Shown piece by piece: positions 17,967 through 27,494 of a stretch of 64,000 bases of DNA. The stretch's first letter is position 1, and each line of letters opens with the position of its first letter. The position numbers and the translations under genes are program-made. The notes under the pieces are model-generated. The model was not told where the DNA came from. It searched no databases and was given only the letters and a program-made list of their open reading frames with translations. Origin of the DNA: an uncultured Burkholderiales bacterium (lineage in GTDB: Bacteria > Pseudomonadota > Gammaproteobacteria > Burkholderiales > Burkholderiaceae_C); the NCBI GenBank assembly GCA_903896615.1, contig CAITYM010000014.1:1-64000 (forward strand), given 5' to 3'.

Positions 17967-18740
17967 ATGAATTTCACTTCTCTCCTTTTTTTAAAACCCA
18001 TCTTAACCACGCTAGTTGTGCCGCCAGCTGGTCCTTTAATACTTGTTTTCATTGGACTTTTTTTATTTTACAAATCTCGCAAAGTACTTAAAAAATTATC
18101 ATTCTCCCTTATCTTAACGGGTAGTCTTTGTCTTTGGGTAATGAGTTGCAAGGACACCGCCCTTTGGCTTTATGAAGCGTTTTTGCCCCAGTACGCACCT
18201 GCTACTTTGGCTCAGTTAAAGGAGGCTCAGGTCATTCTCGTATTGGGGGGTGGCGCTGAGAATTTTGATCCGGCCTATGGGGGTCCCGAGCTTTCATCTG
18301 CGGCGTATGACCGATTAAGGTACGGGGTCTATTTGTCTAAACTCACTGGCTTACCCCTTGCATATTCTGGCGGTAAGGGTTGGGGAGAGTCAAAAAATTC
18401 AGTTCCTGAGGCTGACATCGCTCGTGCAACTCTAAAAAGGGACTGGAGTATTGAGCTGAAATACTCAGAAAATCGATCCCGAGACACCCGCGAAAACGCA
18501 GACCTTAGCTACACTGTCTTGGCCCCTAAGGGAATTACCCACGTGGTGCTGGTTACGCACTCTACGCACATGCCTCGATCGGTCAGAAATTTCAGGCAAG
18601 CCGGGTTTGATATTGTCCCTGCGCCCATGGGATTTCTCACTCCTTCTGCATCGCCTATTTTGGATGCACTCCCATCAGAGGGTGGACTTCAAAATTCCCG
18701 CTTGATTCTCAAAGAACTCATTGGCCTGTTGTTGACTTGA
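17967..18740 (+). CDS. YdcF/ElyC-like membrane protein (DUF218)
   Basis: A 257-residue protein with two N-terminal hydrophobic helices (about residues 22-38 and 43-58) and a DUF218 domain. The domain shows VILVLGGGAEN, LPLAYSGGK, SENRSRDTRENA and VLVTHSTHMPRSVRNF. Family members such as ElyC (YcbC) affect undecaprenyl-phosphate use and envelope integrity, but the chemistry is not established. Encoded upstream of pcm on the same strand with about 100 bases between. Confidence 0.8.
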   Translation: MNFTSLLFLKPILTTLVVPPAGPLILVFIGLFLFYKSRKVLKKLSFSLILTGSLCLWVMSCKDTALWLYEAFLPQYAPATLAQLKEAQVILVLGGGAENFDPAYGGPELSSAAYDRLRYGVYLSKLTGLPLAYSGGKGWGESKNSVPEADIARATLKRDWSIELKYSENRSRDTRENADLSYTVLAPKGITHVVLVTHSTHMPRSVRNFRQAGFDIVPAPMGFLTPSASPILDALPSEGGLQNSRLILKELIGLLLT

Positions 18741-18844
18741 AAAAGTCTAGCGGGTTAAACAGATTTCATCGACTAAATCATTGGTAAAATAGACACTGAT
18801 ACGTCATACCTCCCCTAATAAGATACGTTTTTTTGGTGAACTCA

Positions 18845-19498
18845 ATGAATTTTGATCAAGCACGCTTTAATATGGTCGAGCAACAAATCAGGACATGGCA
18901 AGTCCTTGACTTGCGAGTTCTGGACGTTTTTCTAAATGTTAAACGTGAATTATTTACCCCTATTGCCTATCAAGATGTTGCTTACGGCGATACTGAAATA
19001 CCATTAGCTAACAATCAGTTCATGTTAGCGCCATGCGTCCAAGCTCGACTAATTCATGACCTCCACTTGACAGGCAGCGAGAAAGTACTTGAAGTGGGGA
19101 CTGGAAGTGGCTACGCCACAGCAGTGCTGGCGAATCTCGCCAAACGCATCATCAGCATCGAGTGCGACGCTGAACTAGCGCTAACCGCTAAGTCCAACCT
19201 TCAAAAAGCATCAATCGGCAATGCTGAAGTTAGGGTGGGAGACGGCATGTTAGGTAGCCCTGCTGAAGGCCCATTTGATGCAATCGTACTCCAGGGGTCT
19301 GTGCCTGAGATTCCGCAACAGCTCCTCGATCAACTTCAAATTAACGGTCGATTAATTGCTGTTGTCGGAGAAGAACCAATGATGCAAACCTGCCTCGTTA
19401 CAAGGCATGGCGCAAAGAGCTTTACACATAAAGTTCTATGGGATACCGTGATCCCCCGACTTCAGGGCGTAGAAGAGCACTCTCAATTTCACTTCTGA
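18845..19498 (+). CDS. pcm: Protein-L-isoaspartate O-methyltransferase
   Basis: A SAM-dependent methyltransferase that repairs isoaspartyl residues, or a close paralogue. The SAM-binding motif I VLEVGTGSGYATAVLA is clear, and FDAIVLQGSVPEIP and LIAVVG follow as motifs II and III. The N-terminus FNMVEQQIRTWQVLD is the form common in betaproteobacterial homologues, often encoded next to tolC as here. The ATG at 18845 has GGTGA five bases upstream and gives 217 residues; TTG and GTG codons at 18833 and 18836 are less likely. TolC is encoded about 850 bases further on, after one inserted minus-strand gene. Confidence 0.85.
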   Translation: MNFDQARFNMVEQQIRTWQVLDLRVLDVFLNVKRELFTPIAYQDVAYGDTEIPLANNQFMLAPCVQARLIHDLHLTGSEKVLEVGTGSGYATAVLANLAKRIISIECDAELALTAKSNLQKASIGNAEVRVGDGMLGSPAEGPFDAIVLQGSVPEIPQQLLDQLQINGRLIAVVGEEPMMQTCLVTRHGAKSFTHKVLWDTVIPRLQGVEEHSQFHF

Positions 19499-19577
19499 AC
19501 ACTGGTATATAGACGTCCCAAGCAAACGGGGGCACTCTAATTCAAGAGTATTTTACTTTGGTGAATATCTAAAACCC

Positions 19578-20072
19578 CTAGAACGCGCTACAAGTGTATT
19601 TCCCGTCCCTGAGGACTTGGGATTTCATATTAAACGAAACGCTTTTATTGGGCCTAGCATAAGCCCTCTCAGCAGTACTCATAGTTAGTATCTTAGAGCC
19701 TTTATCATACTGGCCCGTATAGCTGTTTACGCTATAAGCGAGTTGTGTTTCATCCGTGAGCACTTTTTTGCAACTCTCTTCAAAAGAAATTCGGTCACCA
19801 TCATTGCATACTTCATAAGATTTAAGGAAATGCTTTGCCGCCGTGCCAGAGACGTAAACATTTTTTCCCTCGATGCTTAAACGTATCGTATCTTCAGTAT
19901 GCTTTTCAGTGCTAGATCCTTTTACCACATAGTCACTAGCAACGGTCTTGCCGCTACAGTCTAAGACCATAGTCTTATCCCCATTGCTACCACAAGCAAT
20001 CAAAGAGCCGAGTACAGTTAAGACTAGAACCAACTTTATACTGGAATGAAGAGTTGAATTATTTTTAATCAT
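19578..20072 (-). CDS. Hypothetical lipoprotein
   Basis: Not recognised. The 164-residue protein has a signal peptide and a lipobox LIAC ending at Cys27. The mature region has four more cysteines (LDCSG, YEVCN, ESCKK, YTCSAF) that could form two disulfides. Glycine follows the lipidated Cys, so there is no Asp retention signal. It sits on the minus strand between pcm and tolC, two genes that are often neighbours, so it may be an insertion into that pair. Confidence 0.65.
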   Translation of the reverse strand: MIKNNSTLHSSIKLVLVLTVLGSLIACGSNGDKTMVLDCSGKTVASDYVVKGSSTEKHTEDTIRLSIEGKNVYVSGTAAKHFLKSYEVCNDGDRISFEESCKKVLTDETQLAYSVNSYTGQYDKGSKILTMSTAERAYARPNKSVSFNMKSQVLRDGKYTCSAF

Positions 20073-20346
20073 TTAAATTTTTCTCCGATCGCCAATGATA
20101 TACCGCTAAGGAGGACATGTCGCCTTTAGCAGGTTACGTTTTTTTGATCCTAAACTTTTGAGATATATCAAAAGCATCTCAAAATGCAGACAGAAGCTGT
20201 AATTGAGTAAAACTACAGTACCTTCTCAAGCGAAATACCCACCGAAGCGGCAAAAATTGGCCACTTTGACTGGCCTGTTTATTGCTGTATCTGTGCGGAT
20301 CCTTGTCAAGTTATTGACGGGTTATTGCTTGTCTACAGGAAACCTT

Positions 20347-21723
20347 ATGAAATCATTTCGTGTTCTGCCCGTAAAAGCGGCTATTCGTGCTGCGTTATAT
20401 TTAACGCTTGGTACGGGCCTGGCTTTTGGCACCTCCTCTTCAGCGCAAGCTCAAAGTTTAGTGGAGTTATATGAATCTGCAAAGGCTTACGACGCAACCT
20501 ACCAAGGTGCAAAAGCGCTATTTGAAGCAAATAAATACAAAGCTGATGAATCCCTAGCGAACTTGTTACCCAACCTTTCGCTGACCACTTCAGATCAGCA
20601 TCAAAATCTTAATATATCTCCTCCTCCAAACCCCTATCAACAATTAGTGGGATCTCACACGGCTTCATTATCGGCTGTCCAGCCACTCTACAACCCCATT
20701 AATTATGCAACCTACAAACAAAGCCGCAAACAGCTTGGTCAAAGCGCGTCCCAACTCGTAGCGGCTGAGCAAGACCTATTGGTCCGCGTGAGTCAAGCAT
20801 ATTTTGATTTACTCGCCAGCCAAGACAGCTTAGAAGTTGTCAGAGCACAAAGAAATGCGATTGGAGAACAACTCGCAGCAGCTAAACGAAATTTTGAGGT
20901 AGGGACTGCCACCATCACAGACTCAAGAGAAGCACAGGCTAGATACGACTTAAACAGCTCACAAGAAATTGCAGCAGCTAACGATGTAAGAGTTAAAAAA
21001 CTTATATTAGATCAGCTAGTTGGCATCATCAATACACATCCAAAGCCACTTAGCAAGGGAGCCAAACTCCCTCCATTGGCCAAGGAAGACCCAGATGAAT
21101 GGGTAAGAGAGGCTGAGGATACACACCCGAGCATTTTAAATGCAAGGCTGGGACTGGAAGTAGCTCAATTGGAAGTTGAAAAATCTTACGATGGCCACAA
21201 ACCAACCATTGACTTTAAAACCTCTTTAACTGATCAGGTTATCTTAGGAGGCGTTAATAACAGCGGCACTTACCAAGCTGGTAACCAAAAACAAGGGACG
21301 ACTACATTTGCTGTAGTTATGAATTTGCCACTCTTTGCCGGTATGTACACGCACAATAGAGTTCAAGAGACCATTTCTTTGGAAGAAAAAGCAAGAGACG
21401 ATTTAGATGCCGCACGTCGCAGTGTAGGTCTTGCCACCCGAACAGCATACTTAAGTGTTGCCTCCGGGCTCGCTCAGGTCAAGGCTTTAGAGGCCGCTCA
21501 AAACTCTAGTCAAGTGGCGCTTGACGCCAATAAGCTTGGTTACAACGTAGGCATTCGAATCAATATCGATGTACTTAATGCACAAAGTCAACTTTACCAA
21601 ACAAAAGGAGAACTAGCTAAAGCTCGTTACGCTGTTTTGGTCGGAGAGCTTAAGCTCAAGCAAGCCAACGGGACCTTGTCTCAAGAGGACTTACTCGAGA
21701 TCAATAACTTACTTGAGAAATAA
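20347..21723 (+). CDS. tolC: TolC-family outer-membrane efflux channel
   Basis: A 458-residue outer-membrane channel for type I secretion or RND efflux. The signal peptide ends near SSAQAQ, followed by the classic SLVELYESAKAYDATYQGAK. Two TolC repeats are visible; each has a helical stretch with AEQDLLVRVSQAYFDLLASQD or RRSVGLATRTAYLSVASG, then VGTATITDSREAQARYD or VGIRINIDVLNAQSQLY. An open frame extends to 20203, but ATG 20347 has an AGGA ribosome site and begins the signal peptide. No inner-membrane partner is adjacent. Confidence 0.92.
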   Translation: MKSFRVLPVKAAIRAALYLTLGTGLAFGTSSSAQAQSLVELYESAKAYDATYQGAKALFEANKYKADESLANLLPNLSLTTSDQHQNLNISPPPNPYQQLVGSHTASLSAVQPLYNPINYATYKQSRKQLGQSASQLVAAEQDLLVRVSQAYFDLLASQDSLEVVRAQRNAIGEQLAAAKRNFEVGTATITDSREAQARYDLNSSQEIAAANDVRVKKLILDQLVGIINTHPKPLSKGAKLPPLAKEDPDEWVREAEDTHPSILNARLGLEVAQLEVEKSYDGHKPTIDFKTSLTDQVILGGVNNSGTYQAGNQKQGTTTFAVVMNLPLFAGMYTHNRVQETISLEEKARDDLDAARRSVGLATRTAYLSVASGLAQVKALEAAQNSSQVALDANKLGYNVGIRINIDVLNAQSQLYQTKGELAKARYAVLVGELKLKQANGTLSQEDLLEINNLLEK

Positions 21724-21756
21724 TCTTACACAACTAACAAAGGGGCTTTGAGCTTG

Positions 21757-23160
21757 TTAAATATAAGCCTCTAAAGCGTCTATCGTTTTAGATACAGCGC
21801 CCCTATTGTCTGAGGCGAACTCTAGGGCTAATTGAGACATTTTCTTTTGCTGCGTAGGGTTCAAAGCGATTTGATGAGCCACTTGGCACGCACCGTGTAG
21901 TGAGGGGACTTGCAAAGCGGCGCCCCGCTCCAGGGCTTGATTTGCAGCTTGCGAAAAATTAAAAACATGAGGCCCCATCACCAACGGACATCCACAAGCT
22001 GCGGCTTCGATTAGATTTTGTCCACCAAAGGGCTCGAAACTCCCGCCAAGCAAAACAACGTCCGCCATACCGTAATAAATGGGCATTTGGCCTACAGTAT
22101 CCCCCAGCCAAATATTGGCCAACAAATTGGGGTTAAAGGTGCTTTGCTCAAAATATTCGCCTTCAGCGTTGGGCTCTGGAAGTGCATTGGCCCTTTTAGA
22201 TACAGCAAAACCAAACTGAAGTCCTATGTTACTCACTTCCCCAAACCGCTGGGGATGCCTGGGTACGACAAGCCACTGGACTCCTTGAATAAGCGTGCGA
22301 TTTGCAAGCAATGCATGAAAGAAAAGTGCCTCCTCCCCCTGCCTTGAACTTGCAAAGACAATGATTGGTTTTTGATGTTGAACTTTAAATCGCTGTGCAA
22401 ACGATCTACCCAAAATGAGTTGATCTTGGTTAATTGTTGCATCAAACTTTAGATTGCCAAGACTTGCAGTAACGGGTGCACCTAACGCTCTTAGACGGGT
22501 TGCATCTGCAGGGGACTGAGCCAAAACTGCTGTCAGTCTTTTATATACCGTTTGGGCAAAGGCTCCTAAGGCCTGAGCGCTCTTGAATGACTTATCATTC
22601 ATCCGGGCGTTTACCAAAATAAGGGGTATCAAGTTTTGTTGACAAGCCAGTACCATATTTGGCCAAACCTCTGTCTCCATTAAGAGTCCAAGCCTAGGTT
22701 TGAATTGTTTTAAAAACCTACTCACAGCGCCCGGCGTATCCCAGGGATACCAAACCTGCAGCGCGTTGCTTTCAGTTAAACCCAGTTGATCAATGAGCTC
22801 AATTCCTGCTTGGCGGCCTGTAGCCGTTGAGTGAGTGAGTAGAAAACGAGGGGGGTTCTCACCTACTTTTGAAGCACTATTTATAGACTCCAGCAAGCCC
22901 TTAACCAACACTTGAGCAGCCCTTGTTTCTCCTAAAGATACAGCATGAATCCATATAGCACCACTTTTAAAGGTATGAACGGGGTCATTTACTTGTTTGC
23001 CGTAGTCAGCGAATCTTTGCTCGATGGCATGCAAATACCCAGGCTCTTTTTTTCCTCTTCTTATTGCTTTAACGCGCAGGAGTGGGGCTATCAAACTCAT
23101 GAGAGTTGAGTACAGGGCTAAAGTGCACTTAAAGCTAAGGGATAGTGGATCTGTGTTCAT
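21757..23160 (-). CDS. waaA: 3-deoxy-D-manno-octulosonate (Kdo) transferase
   Basis: Transfers Kdo to lipid IV-A at the cytoplasmic face of the inner membrane. The N-terminus is a hydrophobic anchor. Conserved blocks are WIHAVSLGETRAA, LLTHSTATGRQAG, LMETEVWPN, LVNARMNDKS, ASSRQGEEALF, and near the end LGGSFEPFGGQNLIEAAACGCPLVMGPHVFNF. The length of 467 residues is slightly longer than usual because of a loop in the C-terminal domain. The gene is 28 bases downstream of waaC on the same strand, so the two probably form an inner-core LPS operon. Confidence 0.94.
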   Translation of the reverse strand: MNTDPLSLSFKCTLALYSTLMSLIAPLLRVKAIRRGKKEPGYLHAIEQRFADYGKQVNDPVHTFKSGAIWIHAVSLGETRAAQVLVKGLLESINSASKVGENPPRFLLTHSTATGRQAGIELIDQLGLTESNALQVWYPWDTPGAVSRFLKQFKPRLGLLMETEVWPNMVLACQQNLIPLILVNARMNDKSFKSAQALGAFAQTVYKRLTAVLAQSPADATRLRALGAPVTASLGNLKFDATINQDQLILGRSFAQRFKVQHQKPIIVFASSRQGEEALFFHALLANRTLIQGVQWLVVPRHPQRFGEVSNIGLQFGFAVSKRANALPEPNAEGEYFEQSTFNPNLLANIWLGDTVGQMPIYYGMADVVLLGGSFEPFGGQNLIEAAACGCPLVMGPHVFNFSQAANQALERGAALQVPSLHGACQVAHQIALNPTQQKKMSQLALEFASDNRGAVSKTIDALEAYI

Positions 23161-23188
23161 TGAATCGAACTATGTTCGCATTTGGCAA

Positions 23189-24403
23189 TTAGTCAAAAAG
23201 ACCCAATTGAGGACTAGGGGGTGTTGGGTTTACTTTTTTCCTTTCCGTCGTTTCTTTTAAAATAGGATTTGAAATATTTTGATGATTGAGTTGCGTTGAA
23301 TCCTGGGCTTCGAGCGGCGCAGTGACCTCAAACTGTGAATTTGAAGACTTGACCCCAAAATCTATAGATACTGAAGGAGCAATACTATCTACATAATCTT
23401 TCCGCACTGCAAAAAGATTCCAACATAGATCCCATTTTGCCAATACATCCTCAGGCGAAGGTGTCGGATTAGCGTAAATGCTAGTTTGAAAATCATTTCT
23501 AATGGGTCCCGTGCGCCAGTTGGTTTCAAAGTTATAAATTTGAACCAAGGGCAGATCCAGTGCCTCAGCGATGTGACTAAGTCCACTATCAACGCCGATC
23601 ACCCCTACGCAGGCAGCCAAATGAGCCGTCACTTCATCCAAGCTCATTTTCAACCAAACCTTAGATCCTACCAATGTGTTGGAAATCGCTCTTGCTTGCT
23701 CTAACTCAAAATCCGATCCTTGGGGTAAGGCAATATTAAAACCCTTACTCATTAACGCCTCACCCAACTTGGTCCAGTAAGTGAGGGGCCAAGTTTTGTC
23801 CGCTCTAGAACTTGCATGAATAAGTGCAATTGTTTTAGGCAGTACTGTGCCAGAGGGCACTACAGTTAAAGCTGATTTGACTTTATTCAGCGATTCATTT
23901 TCATCGGAATTATCTAAATAATTAAAATTCAGCGCTTTGGAACATATGATTCGCGAGCGTTCAACTGCATGAACTCTGTTTTGAACCTCAATCGGTTTGT
24001 CAGCCACCCATCGTGTCAAAAACTCATAAGATGATCCGTCTGTTTGATTTCCGATTGCAAAGCGCCTCCCGTTTGGATTTAGCTTTGCTAACCAAGAGAC
24101 GAATGCTGATTTAGATAACCCTTGCAAATCAATGATTGCATCATAAGATTTTTTTTGAAGTTGGTGCTTAAATGCTTGAACTTCCCTACGCGTTTGAGAT
24201 GTCCACAAGGTTTTTCGCCAGCGCCTAATCTCGCACGAAATAACGTTATCAACCACAGGAGAGACTTCAAGCAATGGCGCAAAGGCTCGCTCCACAACCC
24301 AATCAACTTGTGCGTTGGGCAAATGGTTTTTTATATCCATCACTGCAGGAAGTGCATGGACTACATCTCCCAATGAGGACAGTTTAACGATCAGTATGTT
24401 CAA
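23189..24403 (-). CDS. waaC: ADP-heptose:LPS heptosyltransferase I
   Basis: Adds the first heptose to Kdo-lipid A. GT9 family features are MNILIVKLSSLGDVVHALPAV at the start, VDWVVERAFAPLLEVSP, IDLQGLSKSAFVSWLA, IHASSRADKTWP, and the ADP-heptose-binding block GVDSGLSHIAEALDLPLVQIYNFETNWRTGP. At 404 residues it is about 60 longer than typical WaaC. The extra C-terminal tail is polar with a Pro-rich end and looks unstructured. The start codon is TTG at 24403; no ATG alternative keeps the nucleotide-binding N-terminus. Confidence 0.92.
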   Translation of the reverse strand: MNILIVKLSSLGDVVHALPAVMDIKNHLPNAQVDWVVERAFAPLLEVSPVVDNVISCEIRRWRKTLWTSQTRREVQAFKHQLQKKSYDAIIDLQGLSKSAFVSWLAKLNPNGRRFAIGNQTDGSSYEFLTRWVADKPIEVQNRVHAVERSRIICSKALNFNYLDNSDENESLNKVKSALTVVPSGTVLPKTIALIHASSRADKTWPLTYWTKLGEALMSKGFNIALPQGSDFELEQARAISNTLVGSKVWLKMSLDEVTAHLAACVGVIGVDSGLSHIAEALDLPLVQIYNFETNWRTGPIRNDFQTSIYANPTPSPEDVLAKWDLCWNLFAVRKDYVDSIAPSVSIDFGVKSSNSQFEVTAPLEAQDSTQLNHQNISNPILKETTERKKVNPTPPSPQLGLFD

Positions 24404-24446
24404 GGTAATATTTATTGAAAGCGTTCAGAATCCATTATTTATCAAC

Positions 24447-25871
24447 TCAGTGAGCTGATCCCTGAAAGGTGGCATCAGGCTTTACTCTGCGCAGCAATGC
24501 CATCATATCGCGCTCAATTCTGGATAACGCCTCACTAGTTTGACCTTCAAAACGCAGCACCAACACAGGGGTTGTATTAGAAGCCCTTATCAATCCAAAC
24601 CCATCACTCCAATCAATGCGCAGTCCATCTACATCACAGACTACTGGATTTTTGTGCAAACCGGGCAAGTCCCCCAAGTTAGCTTTCACATAATCCAAAA
24701 TGCTTTGAGTCAACCTGTGTGGCTCCCCCTCATGACAAGGTACATTTAACTCGGGTGTCGAAAAACTGGTGGGCAATGCGTTAAGTACATCACTTGCATT
24801 TGGGCTTTGGCTGAGGATCTCCAACAGACGAGCTCCAGCATAAGTTCCATCATCAAATCCGTACCAACGTTCTTTAAAAAAGATGTGCCCACTCATCTCT
24901 CCTCCAAGGGGAGAGTCAAGCACCTTCATTTGCGCTTTAATAAGCGAATGTCCCGTTTTATACATGACTGGCTTGCCTCCCAGTGAGGCAACTGCAGGCG
25001 CAAGTTGCTGGGAACATTTCACATCAAAAACAATTGCACCACCTGGTACGCGGCTGAGTACATCTTTCGCAAACAAGAGCATTTGTCGATCGGGATAAAT
25101 AGTTTGTCCGTCCTTGGTGACTACGCCTAATCGGTCTCCGTCTCCATCAAACGCCAACCCAAGCTCAGCATCCGTGGTTTGTAATGCTTGGATGAGATCT
25201 TTTAGATTCTCTGGCTTACTAGGGTCAGGGTGGTGGTTGGGGAACTGACCATCGACTTCACTAAATAGTTCAACTACTTCGCACCCCAGCGCTTTAAAGA
25301 TAGCAGGGGCGCTCGCCCCTGCGACTCCGTTTCCACTGTCAATCACGATCTTCATTTTGCGATTTAATGTGACATCAGATGTGATGCGCTTACTATAGTC
25401 CGAGCTGATATCTACCTCGCGCAAAGATCCCTTAGAGAGAGTTTTTGATTGTCTATTTTTCATCTCCTGGTACAAAGCCAGAATCTCCTCACCATATATA
25501 GCTTTACCTGCAAGAACCATCTTAAACCCGTTGTAATCCTTTGGGTTATGACTCCCCGTAATCTGTATTCCGCTCTTGCAAAGGGTATGCGCTGCAAAAT
25601 AGAGCATAGGCGTGGTAACCATACCAACGTCAATTACATCTACCCCCCCCGCTCTGAGCCCCTCAATTAGGGCCTTACTCAACTCGGGACCACTTAGTCG
25701 ACCATCACGCCCAACTGCAACGGTTCGCTCTTCATGCGCAAGTGCTTGCTTTGCAAATGCAAGTCCCAGAGCATGCGCGATTTGAGTGTTTAATGAAGTG
25801 GGTACAACGCCTCTGATATCGTAGGCTTTAAAAATGCTTGAATCAATGTTATCTATAGTCATATGACTCAT
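24447..25871 (-). CDS. Phosphomannomutase/phosphoglucomutase
   Basis: An alpha-D-phosphohexomutase of the AlgC/ManB type, 474 residues. Motifs are SIFKAYDIRGVVP at the N-terminus, the phosphoserine loop ITGSHNPKDYNGFK, the metal loop FDGDGDRLG, the sugar-binding GGEMSGHIFF, and the C-terminal phosphate-binding RASNTTPVLVLRFE. It supplies sugar-1-phosphates for LPS and exopolysaccharide. It lies upstream of waaC on the same strand with 43 bases between, which fits a cell-envelope operon. Confidence 0.92.
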   Translation of the reverse strand: MSHMTIDNIDSSIFKAYDIRGVVPTSLNTQIAHALGLAFAKQALAHEERTVAVGRDGRLSGPELSKALIEGLRAGGVDVIDVGMVTTPMLYFAAHTLCKSGIQITGSHNPKDYNGFKMVLAGKAIYGEEILALYQEMKNRQSKTLSKGSLREVDISSDYSKRITSDVTLNRKMKIVIDSGNGVAGASAPAIFKALGCEVVELFSEVDGQFPNHHPDPSKPENLKDLIQALQTTDAELGLAFDGDGDRLGVVTKDGQTIYPDRQMLLFAKDVLSRVPGGAIVFDVKCSQQLAPAVASLGGKPVMYKTGHSLIKAQMKVLDSPLGGEMSGHIFFKERWYGFDDGTYAGARLLEILSQSPNASDVLNALPTSFSTPELNVPCHEGEPHRLTQSILDYVKANLGDLPGLHKNPVVCDVDGLRIDWSDGFGLIRASNTTPVLVLRFEGQTSEALSRIERDMMALLRRVKPDATFQGSAH

Positions 25872-26005
25872 TGTAACGATGCCACAAAGGCTCTAAAGAG
25901 CTAGCTAGGGAAGGTTCTGCAAGTGCTTCAGTACTTTAGGAGATGCTGATCAACCTTTTAGGTTTGGGACGAGATTGGACAATGAAGTCTAATTAAAATT
26001 TGATA

Positions 26006-26890
26006 CTAATCTAAAAGTGATTGCGCCAATTCATAAAGCCTGTGATGGGGAGTGACTAGCCCCGTCATGACACTAAAGTGATTCAACCCAGCTAAATCCT
26101 CGCAAATAGGAACTCGGTGCTCGCCCCAAGCCTCTTGAATTAGGTGGTTTTGGCGTATAAACTCCTGGCTCTCAGAACCCCCGGCCACGCTTATCAATTT
26201 CCCGTGGTTTGGAGCAGGCATTAACGCAGGACTACAGCTTAGTGCATCTGTTTGAGTCAATAGCAATGAATCCATCAAAAAAGGTGTTTTAACCAAAGGT
26301 TGAAGGTCAAATAATCCAGAAATTGACAATGCGCTTTTGATTAAATCTACGGGCAATTCTGAATCGTAGTGCTGCCACTGACAAGCCATAAGCATTGCTG
26401 CCAGATGACCACCAGCAGAGTGCCCTATTAAATGAATTTGGCGAGGGTCACCGCCCCAATGCTTGATATTGTTAAAGACCCACGCCAAACACTTTACCAT
26501 TTGCATGGTGATTTGAGGAATGGTCACGGCTGGACACAAATCATAATTGGGTACGACCACGCAAGAACCCATCTTTGTTAAGGCTGGAGCAATAAAGGAA
26601 TGATCCGATTTATCAAGTGAGCGCCAGTATCCTCCATGGATGAAAACAAAAACTGGTGAGTGCGGGACATCTGAGGGGAATATATCCAAACTTTCTTTGG
26701 TGCCTCGACCATACGCTACATCTAATACTGCGCGCCGATCTTGGCGAGCTAGTTCTGATTGATGTTGCCAACGGGTAAAGTGTTCAGCAAAGTCAGGCAC
26801 TAAGGCCCTGTTGTTGTACATGCGGTCATACCATTCGCCGCTATGCTCTTCGTGAACCTGTTTTGTCAAATGATCAGAATGTGAGTGCAT
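26006..26890 (-). CDS. Alpha/beta hydrolase, esterase/arylformamidase-like
   Basis: A 294-residue hydrolase. The oxyanion-hole motif is HGGYWRSLDKSDHSF, and the nucleophile elbow is GHSAGGHLAAML with the catalytic Ser. The catalytic His is likely in LNHFSVM near the C-terminus, and YDLCPAVTIPQI is also conserved. The N-terminus YDRMYNNRALVPDF is typical of HSL-like arylformamidases (kynurenine formamidase type), but no kynurenine gene is nearby, so the substrate is uncertain. The gene stands alone. Confidence 0.8.
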   Translation of the reverse strand: MHSHSDHLTKQVHEEHSGEWYDRMYNNRALVPDFAEHFTRWQHQSELARQDRRAVLDVAYGRGTKESLDIFPSDVPHSPVFVFIHGGYWRSLDKSDHSFIAPALTKMGSCVVVPNYDLCPAVTIPQITMQMVKCLAWVFNNIKHWGGDPRQIHLIGHSAGGHLAAMLMACQWQHYDSELPVDLIKSALSISGLFDLQPLVKTPFLMDSLLLTQTDALSCSPALMPAPNHGKLISVAGGSESQEFIRQNHLIQEAWGEHRVPICEDLAGLNHFSVMTGLVTPHHRLYELAQSLLD

Positions 26891-27010
26891 GTAAGACCTT
26901 AAAAATTATTCAAAGAAGGCTTTGGTTTTAGGGTTATAAACCTGAGCACTCCAAGCTTAATGCATATCTTATACCTACTTGGTAAAGGCATTCAACCAAT
27001 GAATGGCAGA

Positions 27011-27454
27011 TTAGTTTGAAACACCGTTTTGTGCGTTTCGAATTGCCGAGCTTGCGTCGCTGGCGGCTGTGGGGGGATTACCCGTTGGATTTTGTATCAC
27101 TAAACCAAGCAATTTAGCTCCGTGTTCCACGGCAATTGAGCCGTAAGAGATATCACCGTGAACAATTGACTCCTTGTGAAACTCAACTCGTTCGGTTGCA
27201 TAAATGTTGCCCTCTACTTTACCTGCAACCATGACACGGTACGCCGTAATATCTCCAGAGACCTCCCCGCTAGAGCCTATCGCAACTGTTACTTTATTAT
27301 CTTTATTGGTTTCAATGTTTCCAACAACTTTTCCGTCTATTCGAACACTGTCAAGTAAGACCAGTCGGCCATAGATTTGGGTCGTTTTGCCAATGATCGT
27401 GTCAAAGCGCTCTTGGGTGGTTGTTAGTGTTTTGTCGCGAAGTTTCTCAAACAT
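27011..27454 (-). CDS. Bactofilin
   Basis: A 147-residue bactofilin (formerly DUF583), a cytoskeletal protein that polymerises without nucleotide through a beta-helix core. The core shows the repeating pattern TQIYGRLVLLDSVRIDGKVVGNI, then SSGEVSGDITAYRVMVAGKVEGNI and HGDISYGSIAVEHGAKL. Both termini are polar and probably disordered. ATG 27454 has a GGAG ribosome site six bases upstream and is preferred to the TTG at 27466. It follows the M23 peptidase gene after about 40 bases, suggesting joint action on cell-wall growth. Confidence 0.92.
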   Translation of the reverse strand: MFEKLRDKTLTTTQERFDTIIGKTTQIYGRLVLLDSVRIDGKVVGNIETNKDNKVTVAIGSSGEVSGDITAYRVMVAGKVEGNIYATERVEFHKESIVHGDISYGSIAVEHGAKLLGLVIQNPTGNPPTAASDASSAIRNAQNGVSN

Positions 27455-27494
27455 ATTAGACTCCAAAATATAGGAACAGCACTAACAAACCAAC

